NCBI GenBank assembly: GCA_964572225.1
Contig: CAZNFR010000016.1
Span: 1 to 54,755 of the forward strand
Direction: 5' to 3'
Length of the DNA stretch: 54,755 nucleotides
From: CAZNFR01 sp964572225
GTDB lineage: Bacteria > Bacteroidota > Bacteroidia > Bacteroidales > GCA-2748055
In this document: in pieces, positions 14,680-23,421 of the stretch
Layout of the letters: each line of letters opens with the position of its first letter
Position numbering within the stretch: position 1 is the stretch's first letter
Position numbers and translations under genes: made by a program
The notes under the pieces: generated by a model
Databases searched by the model: none
What the model was told of the DNA's origin: nothing
What the model saw: the letters and a program-made list of their open reading frames with translations, nothing else

Positions 14680-17154
14680 ATGAAAAATTTCCTCTTGCTC
14701 ATTCCCGCCGCTTTTTTACTGTTAATTTCCTGTTCCCGCCAACCGGGATTTTTTGATGATTTTGAAGACATTCCGGATCGGGTATGGGTTTCGGAAAATT
14801 ACTGGACGATTCCTATTGAAGACTGGAGGGTATCGGATGGAAGGGTGGAGTTCACCGGAAACCGGGCCAACATGAGGGCCAATCTGCTTACTTGTGAAGC
14901 CGACTCCACCGGGGATCTGAGCCTGGTTTTGCAGATGGGACTGCTGAATGAAATGGGGGGAAAAGGAACGGGAGGGATCCGGATCGGGATCCAGGACCGG
15001 ACAGACAATGGTTATAAGTCCCTTTGTTATTTTGGCAGCGGGATTGATATCGGGATTTCGGGAGCAGGCAATTTATTCATTGATGATGAGGAAACTCCCC
15101 TGCCTGACGGGTTTGAAGCAGGAAGTTTTCTGGTACGGGTGGATGCCGAACATGAGAATGGCAAAACGGCATTGCATGTAAGTCTGATTGATGTGAACGG
15201 GGAAATGGCCGAACTATCGGTTGAAACCAAAGAAGGAATCAATGGATTGATTTCCCTGGTTGGAAATCATTATGAATCAGGCTACTATCCTGATGGTCCC
15301 AGATTCTGGTATGACAATCTACGGGTAAGTGGTTCGGCCCTGAAAATGTATGAGGACAGAAAGTTCGGACCGGTCCTTTGGACCATGTATACCCAAAGCA
15401 GGGGAATTCTCAAATTGACGGCCCAGATGCCGCCTTTGGGTGAATCGGATCCCGTAGAGATCAGGTTGGAAGTTCAGCGTGAGGGTAAATGGAGACCGCT
15501 TGCGGAGTCGGTGATCGAAAAGGATTCCCGGATCGCACTTTTCCGGGTGGAAAACTGGAATCCGGAGGAGGAGGTACCGTATCGGGTGGTCTATGAAAAT
15601 GACCAGACCCACCATTATGAGGGTCTTATTCGCAGGGAACCCCGTGAAGAACCCCTGGTAATGGGCGGTTTTACCTGTCAGTATCATTATGGCTTTCCCT
15701 ATTCTCCACTGGTAAATAATGTGAAAAAGCTGAACCCTGATTTGCTCTATTTTTCCGGGGATCAGATCTATGAAGGAAACGGTGGATACGGAATTGTTCG
15801 TTTCCCTGCCGAAGCAGCCATTTTGAATTACCTGGGGAAATGGTACATGTTCGGGTGGGCATTTGGGGATCTGCTGCGGAACCGGCCCTCTATTGTAATT
15901 CCCGATGATCATGAGGTATACCAGGGGAATTTATGGGGTGCCGGAGGAATGAAAATGGATCCTGAAGAATGGGAAAAAAATACGGATGCCACCAGTGGAT
16001 TTATTGAGCCCGCCGCGATGGTAAGCGTGGTGATGAGGACCAATTCGGCCCATTTGCCCGATCCTAATGATCCTGAACCCATGGGCCAGAATATTCCGGT
16101 TTATTACACCGACATGGTTTACGGAGGCGTCAGTTTTGGTATTGTGGGAGACCGGATCTTTAAATCAGGACCTGAAAATGTAGCCTGGTGGGAAGGCAGA
16201 AACGACCATATCCGGTTTCCGGCAGATCCTGCTAAACTGGAAAAACCTGGCCTTAAATTACTGGGCGACAGGCAAATGTATTTTCTTAACCATTGGATTG
16301 AAGATTGGAAGGGAGCGGAAATGAAAGTCCTGTTAAGTCAGACCATCTTCGCAAACGCCGCTACCCACCACGGGGCCAATAAAATGTTTCTTTACGGCGA
16401 TCTGGACTCGGGGGGCTGGCCAAAAACCCCGAGAGACGAAGTTATCCGGACCATCCGGAAGGCTTTTGCCCTACATATAAGCGGGGATCAACATCTTCCC
16501 AGTCTGATCCACTACGGGGTAGATGAATTCCGGGATGCAGGCTGGTCGTTTTGCACACCGGCCATCACGGTTGGGTATGAAAGAAGATTTCTTCCCGACT
16601 TGCTGGAAGTGGAACCTTCCAACCGACCGGATCACAACCTGCCAAATACAGGAGAGTATGAAGACCTCTTTGGAAATAAGAATTTCATCTATGCTGTGGG
16701 AAATCCGGTTGATGATGCCAATGATAAAAACCGCTACCTACAGGCCGAAAAACGATCTTCAGGATTTGGGTTAATCAGTTTTGATAAGGAAGACCGAACA
16801 ATCCTGCTGGAGGCTTTCCCCTTTATCGAAGAGGTTAATGAAGCCGGCCGGGAAAAAATTCAGTTTCCGGGATGGCCCCTTCGTATATCGCAAACCGATA
16901 ATTACGGCAGGGAAAAAAAGGCTTATCTATCGTATCTGGTATTTGAAAATATATCCGATCCTGTGGTTAAGGTCTACGAAAAGAATGATCATATTCTGGT
17001 TTATAATCTCAGGATCAAGGGAAGCGAGTTTCATCCCTTTATTTTTAACACAGAAACAGATCACTACATTGTAACCGGAGATCCTGAAACGGGCGACTGG
17101 AAAACCCTTTCCCCGGAAGAATTAAGGAGGGATACCCTGATCCTGGGCTTTTAG
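14680..17154 (+). CDS. PhoD-like metallophosphoesterase lipoprotein with N-terminal jelly-roll-like domain
   Basis: 824 residues with lipobox LLISC. Residues about 25-220 resemble a LamG/concanavalin-like beta sandwich (ends with PRFWYDNLRVSG). The central part has PhoD-type metal motifs: SGDQIYEG (about 358-365), IPDDHEVYQGN (about 405-415), and HISGDQHLPS (about 598-607). PhoD-type enzymes are Ca/Fe phosphodiesterases or phosphatases acting outside the cytoplasm. The C-terminal 150 residues are unassigned. It stands alone, divergent from the dioxygenase operon. Fusion of a carbohydrate-binding-like fold suggests action on a phosphorylated polymer or surface glycan. Confidence 0.75.
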   Translation: MKNFLLLIPAAFLLLISCSRQPGFFDDFEDIPDRVWVSENYWTIPIEDWRVSDGRVEFTGNRANMRANLLTCEADSTGDLSLVLQMGLLNEMGGKGTGGIRIGIQDRTDNGYKSLCYFGSGIDIGISGAGNLFIDDEETPLPDGFEAGSFLVRVDAEHENGKTALHVSLIDVNGEMAELSVETKEGINGLISLVGNHYESGYYPDGPRFWYDNLRVSGSALKMYEDRKFGPVLWTMYTQSRGILKLTAQMPPLGESDPVEIRLEVQREGKWRPLAESVIEKDSRIALFRVENWNPEEEVPYRVVYENDQTHHYEGLIRREPREEPLVMGGFTCQYHYGFPYSPLVNNVKKLNPDLLYFSGDQIYEGNGGYGIVRFPAEAAILNYLGKWYMFGWAFGDLLRNRPSIVIPDDHEVYQGNLWGAGGMKMDPEEWEKNTDATSGFIEPAAMVSVVMRTNSAHLPDPNDPEPMGQNIPVYYTDMVYGGVSFGIVGDRIFKSGPENVAWWEGRNDHIRFPADPAKLEKPGLKLLGDRQMYFLNHWIEDWKGAEMKVLLSQTIFANAATHHGANKMFLYGDLDSGGWPKTPRDEVIRTIRKAFALHISGDQHLPSLIHYGVDEFRDAGWSFCTPAITVGYERRFLPDLLEVEPSNRPDHNLPNTGEYEDLFGNKNFIYAVGNPVDDANDKNRYLQAEKRSSGFGLISFDKEDRTILLEAFPFIEEVNEAGREKIQFPGWPLRISQTDNYGREKKAYLSYLVFENISDPVVKVYEKNDHILVYNLRIKGSEFHPFIFNTETDHYIVTGDPETGDWKTLSPEELRRDTLILGF

Positions 17155-17304
17155 TTTGCGGATAATATACTCTTGGTATTTAAACTGAATTTCAGACATT
17201 TAGAGTATTTCTGATGTAAGTTTTTAAAATATTCTTCCGGTTTGTTCGAATATTCACTATTTTTAGTTAGACAAAAAAAGAGCGGTCACTAACTAAAATC
17301 AACC

Positions 17305-18204
17305 ATGCATTCCAGGACCATTTTGCTTACGGGTGCAAGTTCGGGAATAGGTAAGGGGCTTGCCAGGGAACTGGCTTTATCACGCTATCATTTGGTGCTT
17401 TTGTATCGATTTTCAAAAGAAACATTACCCTTCCTGGAGGAGTTAAGGGAAAAAACCCGTGTGGATGTCTACAATGTTGATCTGTCATCCATAAAACAGG
17501 TCAAAAAAATTGCTTTGGAGGTTTCCCTCCGTCACCCGGTAATCGATGTGATGTTTAATATTGCGGGTTGTTTTCTATACCATTTGAAGAAAACCGAAGA
17601 GGATCTGGAATACATGTTTTCGACCAATTACCTTAGCCATTTCCTCTTAACCAATCTGCTGTTGCCAAATCTTCGGAAATCCGGAAATGCAAGGATCCTT
17701 ATTATTTCGGGTGAAGGACACCGGTACTGTCTGCCGGAGGGGGTTAAGCCGGAAAACCTGACTTCCTTCGATTTATTAACCCTGGACAATTTTAATTCCG
17801 GACGCGCATCCAAGCAAATTGTCCTTGCCAAGATCCTTTTCAGTTATGAACTTGCCCGTCGGCTCAAAGGAACCGAAGTACAGGTTTGCACATTTTGTCC
17901 GGGCCTTACCCGAACGGCCCTCATTCGAAATCTGCCTTTATGGCTAAAATGGTTTATGCAATTCAGGTTTTCGATGGAAGGGGCCAGGGAGCCGGAGGAG
18001 GTAGCGGTGGATATTTACAATCTCGCCTTTCGATTCAGAAATGTGCATGGGAAATATTATCTTATCCGGAAAACAGGGATTGAAGAAAGTTTCTCCTCTC
18101 CGGAAAGTTACTCCCCTACCCTGGCTGCTAAACTCTGGAATCTGAGTGAATACCTGGTAGATGAGGATTTCCGTTTAAACTACCCTCAGGCTGCCATTAC
18201 CTGA
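17305..18204 (+). CDS. SDR-family protein lacking the catalytic triad
   Basis: 299 residues, closest in look to retinol-dehydrogenase-like short-chain dehydrogenases. The nucleotide-binding motif TGASSGIG (9-16) and NIAG (85-88) are intact, and the helix ILFSYELARRLKG matches animal RDH sequences. At the active site the aligned positions are Gly136 (for Ser), Ser169 (for Tyr) and Val173 (for Lys); no YxxxK exists anywhere near. It may bind NAD(P) without classical catalysis, or use another mechanism. The stop is directly adjacent to the stop of the convergent gene at 18205. Confidence 0.75.
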   Translation: MHSRTILLTGASSGIGKGLARELALSRYHLVLLYRFSKETLPFLEELREKTRVDVYNVDLSSIKQVKKIALEVSLRHPVIDVMFNIAGCFLYHLKKTEEDLEYMFSTNYLSHFLLTNLLLPNLRKSGNARILIISGEGHRYCLPEGVKPENLTSFDLLTLDNFNSGRASKQIVLAKILFSYELARRLKGTEVQVCTFCPGLTRTALIRNLPLWLKWFMQFRFSMEGAREPEEVAVDIYNLAFRFRNVHGKYYLIRKTGIEESFSSPESYSPTLAAKLWNLSEYLVDEDFRLNYPQAAIT

Positions 18205-19446
18205 TCAGTCCTGGTTCTTATTAATCTTTAGCAGCAAGACTGGTCCCGGCCAGAGAATCTCTACTCCATGATGGTGTGTTTGCGAGTCATAGAGAAAAAC
18301 ATTATCTCCTGCTGAAAGTATGCCCGGATCAATTCCGGAAAAATGTAAATAATAATTATGGTCACGACCGTATTGAGGTATTACGCTGCAATTAAGGCTG
18401 AGCCATCGCAGGTCCCCGTGATTATGGCCGTTCCAGGTTCGTATCCCCAACAAGGCACTTTCTGCGTTTTTTATTCCCGGAAGCCTTATCATTCCTGAGG
18501 ATCGGTATTGGTCACGAATCAGATGGCCGGGCGCATCCTTTTGAGCAAACATTTCAACTTTATATTCCGGCTGCCAGACGGTCAGATCTTCTACCTTATC
18601 AGTCACATGCCAGAAACCTTCTTTATTGAGCACCCTGGCCACCAGTTTAACCCCCGACTGTTCGGGGATCCATCGGGTATTCCATACCCCGGTATTATTG
18701 GGTTCATAGATCGTACAGGCATTTCCGGTAATGGTATCGTAATGCATAAACCCATGCCAATCCAGAAAATGGCCGTTCCCGTTGTCGTCATACCCATCAA
18801 ACCAGGCAAAGACTTCCGTTTGTACAACCTCACCGGGTAAGGAATATTCCATTCTGACAGCCTGGTCCTCCGAAAGCGTATCGCCCTGAAGCGGAAAGAG
18901 TATTCTGGCTTTCAGATCTTCCTCCGGAGCATAATAGAGCCTTACGGTAATCCCGTACCAGCCCCACTGGCCCCAGTTCCAGCCGTTCTCTGTATTGTCA
19001 TTAACATGTCCGCAAGTTCCTTCAAAATAGTTTACCCCTTCCTTCAAAGAGGAAAGGGGTATTTCTAACACCGGATTAAATTCAAAAAAGTAAATCCAGG
19101 GCTCGTCGCCGGTACCTGCAGAATACGGAAGACTTATCCAGTTCCCCTGATTGATCCTGAATTTCCGGTCGAGGGTATGGGTATGGCCACCCCAGTAGTC
19201 GATGATCACTTCTGCCCGGGTGACTCCGGTGAGATCCGGGATTTCCAGTTGAAGGACCGGGTTGGGAAGGAATTCCCTGGCCCCTTCGGGATTTGCTGCA
19301 GGATTGGTTACCCTCCAGTGGTTTCCGGTATTTTGTATGCTATACTCCTTATATCTATCACCCGGCGATCCAAAAAATGATCCTTGTGAGAAGGTAAGGG
19401 AAGGTAAAAAGACAAAAAGAGCCAAAAAATTTCTATACTTGCGCAT
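18205..19446 (-). CDS. Secreted protein of unknown function
   Basis: 413 residues with signal peptide MRKYRNFLALFVFLPSLTFSQ. Start ATG 19446 is preferred: an upstream in-frame start at 19536 would precede the signal peptide with a 30-residue extension running under the divergent gene. The mature protein is rich in Trp, Gly and His (WNWGQWGWYG, NGHNHGDLRW) and looks like beta-sandwich domains; one segment (about 190-270) resembles an Ig-like or fibronectin module (ARILFPLQGDTLSED). No catalytic motif or T9SS tail was recognised. Divergent from the beta-propeller gene at 19496, with which it may share a control region. Confidence 0.6.
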   Translation of the reverse strand: MRKYRNFLALFVFLPSLTFSQGSFFGSPGDRYKEYSIQNTGNHWRVTNPAANPEGAREFLPNPVLQLEIPDLTGVTRAEVIIDYWGGHTHTLDRKFRINQGNWISLPYSAGTGDEPWIYFFEFNPVLEIPLSSLKEGVNYFEGTCGHVNDNTENGWNWGQWGWYGITVRLYYAPEEDLKARILFPLQGDTLSEDQAVRMEYSLPGEVVQTEVFAWFDGYDDNGNGHFLDWHGFMHYDTITGNACTIYEPNNTGVWNTRWIPEQSGVKLVARVLNKEGFWHVTDKVEDLTVWQPEYKVEMFAQKDAPGHLIRDQYRSSGMIRLPGIKNAESALLGIRTWNGHNHGDLRWLSLNCSVIPQYGRDHNYYLHFSGIDPGILSAGDNVFLYDSQTHHHGVEILWPGPVLLLKINKNQD

Positions 19447-19495
19447 GTTACGTATTTTTAGAGATCCTAAAATAAGGAATTCGAAAAGAAAACAA

Positions 19496-20368
19496 ATGAG
19501 GTACTGCATTTTAATTTTATTTCTGTTTGCGAGCACGTTCGCGGGAGCTGCCCAGAAGGGGCCTATAATTTACCCCGACACACTGTATCCCGGACCGGAT
19601 CCGGAAAAATTCGGGGAAGGGATCATAAGTACGGATAATCTAAGAGAAACTTCCATTTGCTTCAGTCAGGACGGAAAAGAGATTTTTTTTACCCGGGCCA
19701 GGGATACCACAGCCCAACAATTTGAAATTTTTACATTGCGTATGCATAATGCTGAATGGTCCTCTCCTTCGAGAGCTCCGTTTAACGGGAAGGACAGTGA
19801 TTATGATCCCGGTCTCAGTGCCGACGGAAATCGGATATGGTTTATTTCGGAGAGAAGAAAACCTGACATACTATCCTACATCGGGGAAATCTGGTACAGT
19901 GAACGAAAAGTCGGGAAGTGGGGTAAACCGGTGTATCCCCAGAATATCCTAAACGAAACATGGATAGCCTATCCCGTGGAAGTTCCGGGTCCGAGATTAT
20001 TCTTCTCTTCTTACCGTGAACGAAAAATTGGGATTTACCATGCAGACTGGCTGAATGGAAATTTCACTGAGCCCGTTTTTTTGCCCGAATCGGTAAATCG
20101 TGTTCCGGGGGCGTCCCAGGCATTCGTTGACCCCTCTCAAAATTATCTTTTTTTCACCGCACATCCCATGGGACATGGAAAAACCTTTTTATATGTCAGT
20201 CTGAAGGATGAAAACGGAAACTGGACAGAGGCCCTTCCCCTGAACGACAAGATTAATCTGACCGGAACCGAGTGTTATCCAAGGGTCTCTCCCGATGGAA
20301 GATTCCTTTTCTTTTCGCGTCATGGCGATATTTACTGGGTAGAGTTTAGCTCGCAGATTCTTTCGTAG
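19496..20368 (+). CDS. Secreted PD40/WD40-like beta-propeller protein
   Basis: 290 residues with signal peptide (MRYCILILFLFASTFAGAAQ). Repeated blades of the TolB/PD40 type are visible: CFSQDGKEIFFTRA, GLSADGNRIWFISE, PSQNYLFFTAHP, RVSPDGRFLFFSR. Such proteins act as binding propellers in the periplasm or cell surface, and some are peptidase accessory domains; no catalytic domain is present. ATG 19496 is chosen because it starts a clean signal peptide; the frame is open further upstream. A TATACTTG at 19434-19441 is a near match to a -7 element. Confidence 0.7.
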   Translation: MRYCILILFLFASTFAGAAQKGPIIYPDTLYPGPDPEKFGEGIISTDNLRETSICFSQDGKEIFFTRARDTTAQQFEIFTLRMHNAEWSSPSRAPFNGKDSDYDPGLSADGNRIWFISERRKPDILSYIGEIWYSERKVGKWGKPVYPQNILNETWIAYPVEVPGPRLFFSSYRERKIGIYHADWLNGNFTEPVFLPESVNRVPGASQAFVDPSQNYLFFTAHPMGHGKTFLYVSLKDENGNWTEALPLNDKINLTGTECYPRVSPDGRFLFFSRHGDIYWVEFSSQILS

Positions 20369-20442
20369 GATAAAAAACTTACAGGCTTTCTGCAACTGAT
20401 CCGGACTTGGGTTGTTTATCCCATACACCAATTCTTAAAATC

Positions 20443-21363
20443 ATGCAAACCATTCTGGGTGCAGGAGGGGCCATAGGGATTCCTCTTGCAAAGGAACTTA
20501 AAAACCACACTGATAAAATTCGTCTGGTGGGCCGCAATCCGCAAAAAGTCAATGATAATGACGAGCTTTTCAGAGCAGACATGACCCTTCCGGAGGAACT
20601 GGATCGAAGTATTGCCGGGTCCGAGATCGTATATTCCGTGGTAGGTTTTGAATACAAGGCTGGTGTTTGGAGAAAAAAGTGGCCTCCGTTTATGGAAAAC
20701 CTGATCCTTTCCTGCAAAAAACACAATGCCAAACTCGTATTTTTTGATAATATCTATATGTATGACCGGGATCACCTGGATGGCATGACCGAAACAACCC
20801 CGATTCGGCCCAGCAGTAAAAAAGGAATGATCCGACAGATGGTTGCCCGGATGCTGACGGATGATTTTAACAGGAACGAGCTTCAAACGCTTATTGCCAG
20901 GGCTCCTGATTTTTTGGGAACTCACAACTCGGTCCCTTACGAAATGGTATATAAGAACCTTCAGAAAGGAAAGAAAGCCATGTGGATGTCATCGGTGGAT
21001 AAAGTCCACAATTTCATTTACCCCAAAGACGCAGCAAGGGCCACTGCCTTGCTCGGCAACACCCCGGGTGCTTATAATCAGGTTTGGCACCTTCCAACCC
21101 CAAAAACAAAACTAACCGGAAAAGACTGGATCCACCTTTTTGCAGAAAAAATGGGGAAAGAACCAAAATACACCGTCATGAAAAAAGGAATGTTGCAGTT
21201 TGCGGGTATTTTCGTTCCCGTGCTCAGGGAAATGGCTGAGATGATCTATCAGTACGATCGGGATTATTACTTCCTTAGCGATAAATTTGAAAAGGAATTC
21301 AGTTTTGAGATTACCCCTCCCGAAAAAATGGTGGAAGAAATTATCAATTCCGGACAAAATTAG
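20443..21363 (+). CDS. NAD-dependent epimerase/dehydratase-family protein
   Basis: 306 residues. The N-terminal Rossmann motif is GAGGAIG (residues 6-12, an atypical GxGGxxG), followed by RLVGRNP and DMTLPEELDRSIAGSEIVYSVVGF. The middle has VFFDNIYMYDRD. It resembles short NAD(P)-binding reductases related to atypical extended SDRs. ATG 20443 begins directly at the nucleotide-binding strand. It may form a transcription unit with the propeller gene 74 bases upstream, but function links are not evident. Confidence 0.7.
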   Translation: MQTILGAGGAIGIPLAKELKNHTDKIRLVGRNPQKVNDNDELFRADMTLPEELDRSIAGSEIVYSVVGFEYKAGVWRKKWPPFMENLILSCKKHNAKLVFFDNIYMYDRDHLDGMTETTPIRPSSKKGMIRQMVARMLTDDFNRNELQTLIARAPDFLGTHNSVPYEMVYKNLQKGKKAMWMSSVDKVHNFIYPKDAARATALLGNTPGAYNQVWHLPTPKTKLTGKDWIHLFAEKMGKEPKYTVMKKGMLQFAGIFVPVLREMAEMIYQYDRDYYFLSDKFEKEFSFEITPPEKMVEEIINSGQN

Positions 21364-21383
21364 AAATAGAGCTTCAGATTCCT

Positions 21384-21391
21384 TACTTTTG
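21384..21391 (+). promoter_or_regulatory. Putative -7 element of glpK
   Basis: TACTTTTG matches TAnnTTTG exactly, 17 bases before the ATG at 21409. This would give a very short leader without a strong Shine-Dalgarno, as is common in Bacteroidota. Confidence 0.45.
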
Positions 21392-21408
21392 CTGACTGAA
21401 TAAACAGG

Positions 21409-22887
21409 ATGGAAAAGTATATCTTGGCATTTGATCAGGGAACCACCAGTTCCAGGGCATTAATATTTGACAGGTCGGGTAAAATTTGTTCCATGGCCCA
21501 AAAGGAGTTCAGACAAATCTTTCCGCGGCCAGGCTGGGTTGAACATGATCCCAGGGAGATCTGGTCCTCACAGATCGGGGTTGCAGCCGAAGCCCTTTCT
21601 TCGCTCGGAATCAGCGGCTCATCCCTGGAAGCCATTGGAATAACCAACCAAAGGGAAACGGCGATAGTCTGGGATAAAACCACAGGGCGTCCTGTGTATA
21701 ATGCCATAGTCTGGCAGGACCGTCGTACCGAGGATATCTGCAATCGCTTGATGATAGAGGGGCGGCAGGAAATGATCCGTCAGAAAACCGGACTTATCAT
21801 AGATCCTTATTTCAGCGGCACGAAATTGCAGTGGATCCTGGAGAATGTACCCGGGGCTTTTGAAAAAGCCGAAAAGGGAGAACTGGCTTCCGGAACCGTC
21901 GATTCCTGGTTAATCTGGAAACTTACCGGAGGCAAAAAACACATTTGTGATGTTAGCAATGCAAGCAGGACGATGCTGTTCAATATTCACAGCCTCGATT
22001 GGGATCCGGACCTGCTTGAATTGTTTGGGGTACCCCCTTCGGTTTTGCCTAAACCTGTGCCTTCCAGCGGGAATATTGCCATGGCGGAGGCCGGTTTCCT
22101 TGGCAGGGAAATTCCCGTTTGCGGGGTTGCAGGGGATCAACAGGCAGCTATGTTCGGTCAGATGTGCCTTGATGAGGGCATGGTCAAAAATACCTACGGA
22201 ACCGGCTGTTTTATCCTAAAAAATACCGGTGGTAAACCTTTTGCTTCCTCCAATAACCTGATTACCACCATTGCCTGGCAACTTGGGGATAACCTTACGT
22301 ATGCGCTTGAAGGCAGTATTTTTAATGCCGGATCGGTAGTCCAATGGTTGCGGGATGAGTTGAAGATCATCTCCTCCTCTTCCGAAATTGAATCTTTGGC
22401 TCAAAAGAGCAAAGACAACGGAGGGGTTTATTTTGTTCCTGCATTCAACGGTCTGGGTGCACCCTACTGGGATCCGAATGCCAGGGGTCTGATCTCCGGA
22501 TTGAGCAGGGGTAGCGGAAGACCTGAAATTGCAAGGGCTGCCCTCGAAGGGATTGCCTTTCAGACACTGGATGTCCTGGATGCAATGAAGAATGATACCG
22601 GTATGGAAATCACCGAGCTCAGAGCAGACGGGGGTGCTTCGGTCAATAATTTTCTGATGCAGTTCCAGGCAGATATCCTGAACATTCCTGTAGTGAGACC
22701 CCAGACATCAGAGACCACAGCCCTGGGGGCTGCTTATCTGGCCGGCCTGGCCACCGGATTCTGGAAGAGTACGGATGAATGCCAGAGTCAGTGGAGAAAA
22801 GACCGGGAGTTTTCACCCCAAATGGACCCCAATGATGCCCGTGATGCAATTCGTCAATGGAGAAAAGCCATTGAAAGAGTACGATGA
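21409..22887 (+). CDS. glpK: Glycerol kinase
   Basis: 492 residues, standard FGGY-kinase length. Signatures include AFDQGTTSSRALIFD (phosphate-binding), GWVEHDPREIW, GITNQRETAIVWD, VWQDRRT, GVAGDQQAAMFGQ (catalytic Asp region), and the adenosine motif RADGGASVNNFLMQFQADI. It phosphorylates glycerol with ATP in the cytoplasm to make sn-glycerol-3-phosphate. No facilitator (glpF) or glycerol-3-phosphate dehydrogenase (glpD) lies next to it, so it stands alone. Confidence in the function is high. Confidence 0.95.
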   Translation: MEKYILAFDQGTTSSRALIFDRSGKICSMAQKEFRQIFPRPGWVEHDPREIWSSQIGVAAEALSSLGISGSSLEAIGITNQRETAIVWDKTTGRPVYNAIVWQDRRTEDICNRLMIEGRQEMIRQKTGLIIDPYFSGTKLQWILENVPGAFEKAEKGELASGTVDSWLIWKLTGGKKHICDVSNASRTMLFNIHSLDWDPDLLELFGVPPSVLPKPVPSSGNIAMAEAGFLGREIPVCGVAGDQQAAMFGQMCLDEGMVKNTYGTGCFILKNTGGKPFASSNNLITTIAWQLGDNLTYALEGSIFNAGSVVQWLRDELKIISSSSEIESLAQKSKDNGGVYFVPAFNGLGAPYWDPNARGLISGLSRGSGRPEIARAALEGIAFQTLDVLDAMKNDTGMEITELRADGGASVNNFLMQFQADILNIPVVRPQTSETTALGAAYLAGLATGFWKSTDECQSQWRKDREFSPQMDPNDARDAIRQWRKAIERVR

Positions 22888-22891
22888 ATAT

Positions 22892-22922
22892 AAGCTGTCC
22901 GGTCATTTTGTAAAGACAGCTT
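22892..22922. terminator. Possible shared terminator between convergent genes
   Basis: AAGCTGTC (22892-22899) pairs perfectly with GACAGCTT (22915-22922) around a 15-nt loop, between the glpK stop and the stop of the minus-strand lipoprotein. There is no long T tract on either side, so it is a weak call. Confidence 0.35.
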
Positions 22923-22947
22923 TAGTCATACGGCCCGGCAAAGCTCA

Positions 22948-23355
22948 TTAATGCTCCGTATAGATAAACATTACCTCCATTCTGCGGGGATAATAATTTA
23001 GGATCTTAATTTCAAAGCTCTGTTCCCCACCCCAGAATTGGGTTTCAATAAAAAGGTTTCCTTCCGGGTTTTCCTCCCAACGGCCTTCATATAAACCATA
23101 TACCACAGGAGGTGTACCGCAGAATCCAATATTTTTCTTTTCCACAAATTTTCCTCCCGGCAGGATTCCGAACCCATAGGTCTCTTCATTAAGGTTAAGG
23201 GCTTCCCTGAAAATTTGAGAGGAATCTGTCCATGCTTCCGAAACCCAGTAACCATAATAGTTGCGGTATCCTTCCTTCTCTCCTTCTCCGAGCGGATACT
23301 TTTCACAGGATAGGGTAAAAAGAAAAATGAACAGGAATAAAATCGGGGCTTTCAT
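22948..23355 (-). CDS. Small lipoprotein of unknown function
   Basis: 135 residues with lipobox FTLSC (MKAPILFLFIFLFTLSC). ATG 23355 gives this clean signal; the frame is open upstream but that sequence lies under the divergent AraC gene. The mature part is aromatic- and Glu-rich (YRNYYGYWVSEAW, LYEGRWEENPEG, EIKILNYYPRRMEVMFIY), probably a small beta barrel. No family recognised. Confidence 0.6.
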   Translation of the reverse strand: MKAPILFLFIFLFTLSCEKYPLGEGEKEGYRNYYGYWVSEAWTDSSQIFREALNLNEETYGFGILPGGKFVEKKNIGFCGTPPVVYGLYEGRWEENPEGNLFIETQFWGGEQSFEIKILNYYPRRMEVMFIYTEH

Positions 23356-23379
23356 AGGGTTATTTTTCCTAAGGATGAG

Positions 23380-23387
23380 TAATTTTG
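23380..23387 (+). promoter_or_regulatory. Putative -7 element of the AraC/GyrI regulator
   Basis: TAATTTTG matches TAnnTTTG, 34 bases before the ATG at 23422. No -33 TTG at standard spacing. Confidence 0.4.
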
Positions 23388-23421
23388 AATTTCCGTTGCG
23401 TTTTCCATCGAATTTAAACCA

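Noticed and set aside
19446..19536. Longer N-terminus of the secreted protein (30 extra residues)
   Set aside because: The extension precedes a complete signal peptide and runs into the divergent propeller gene's start region.
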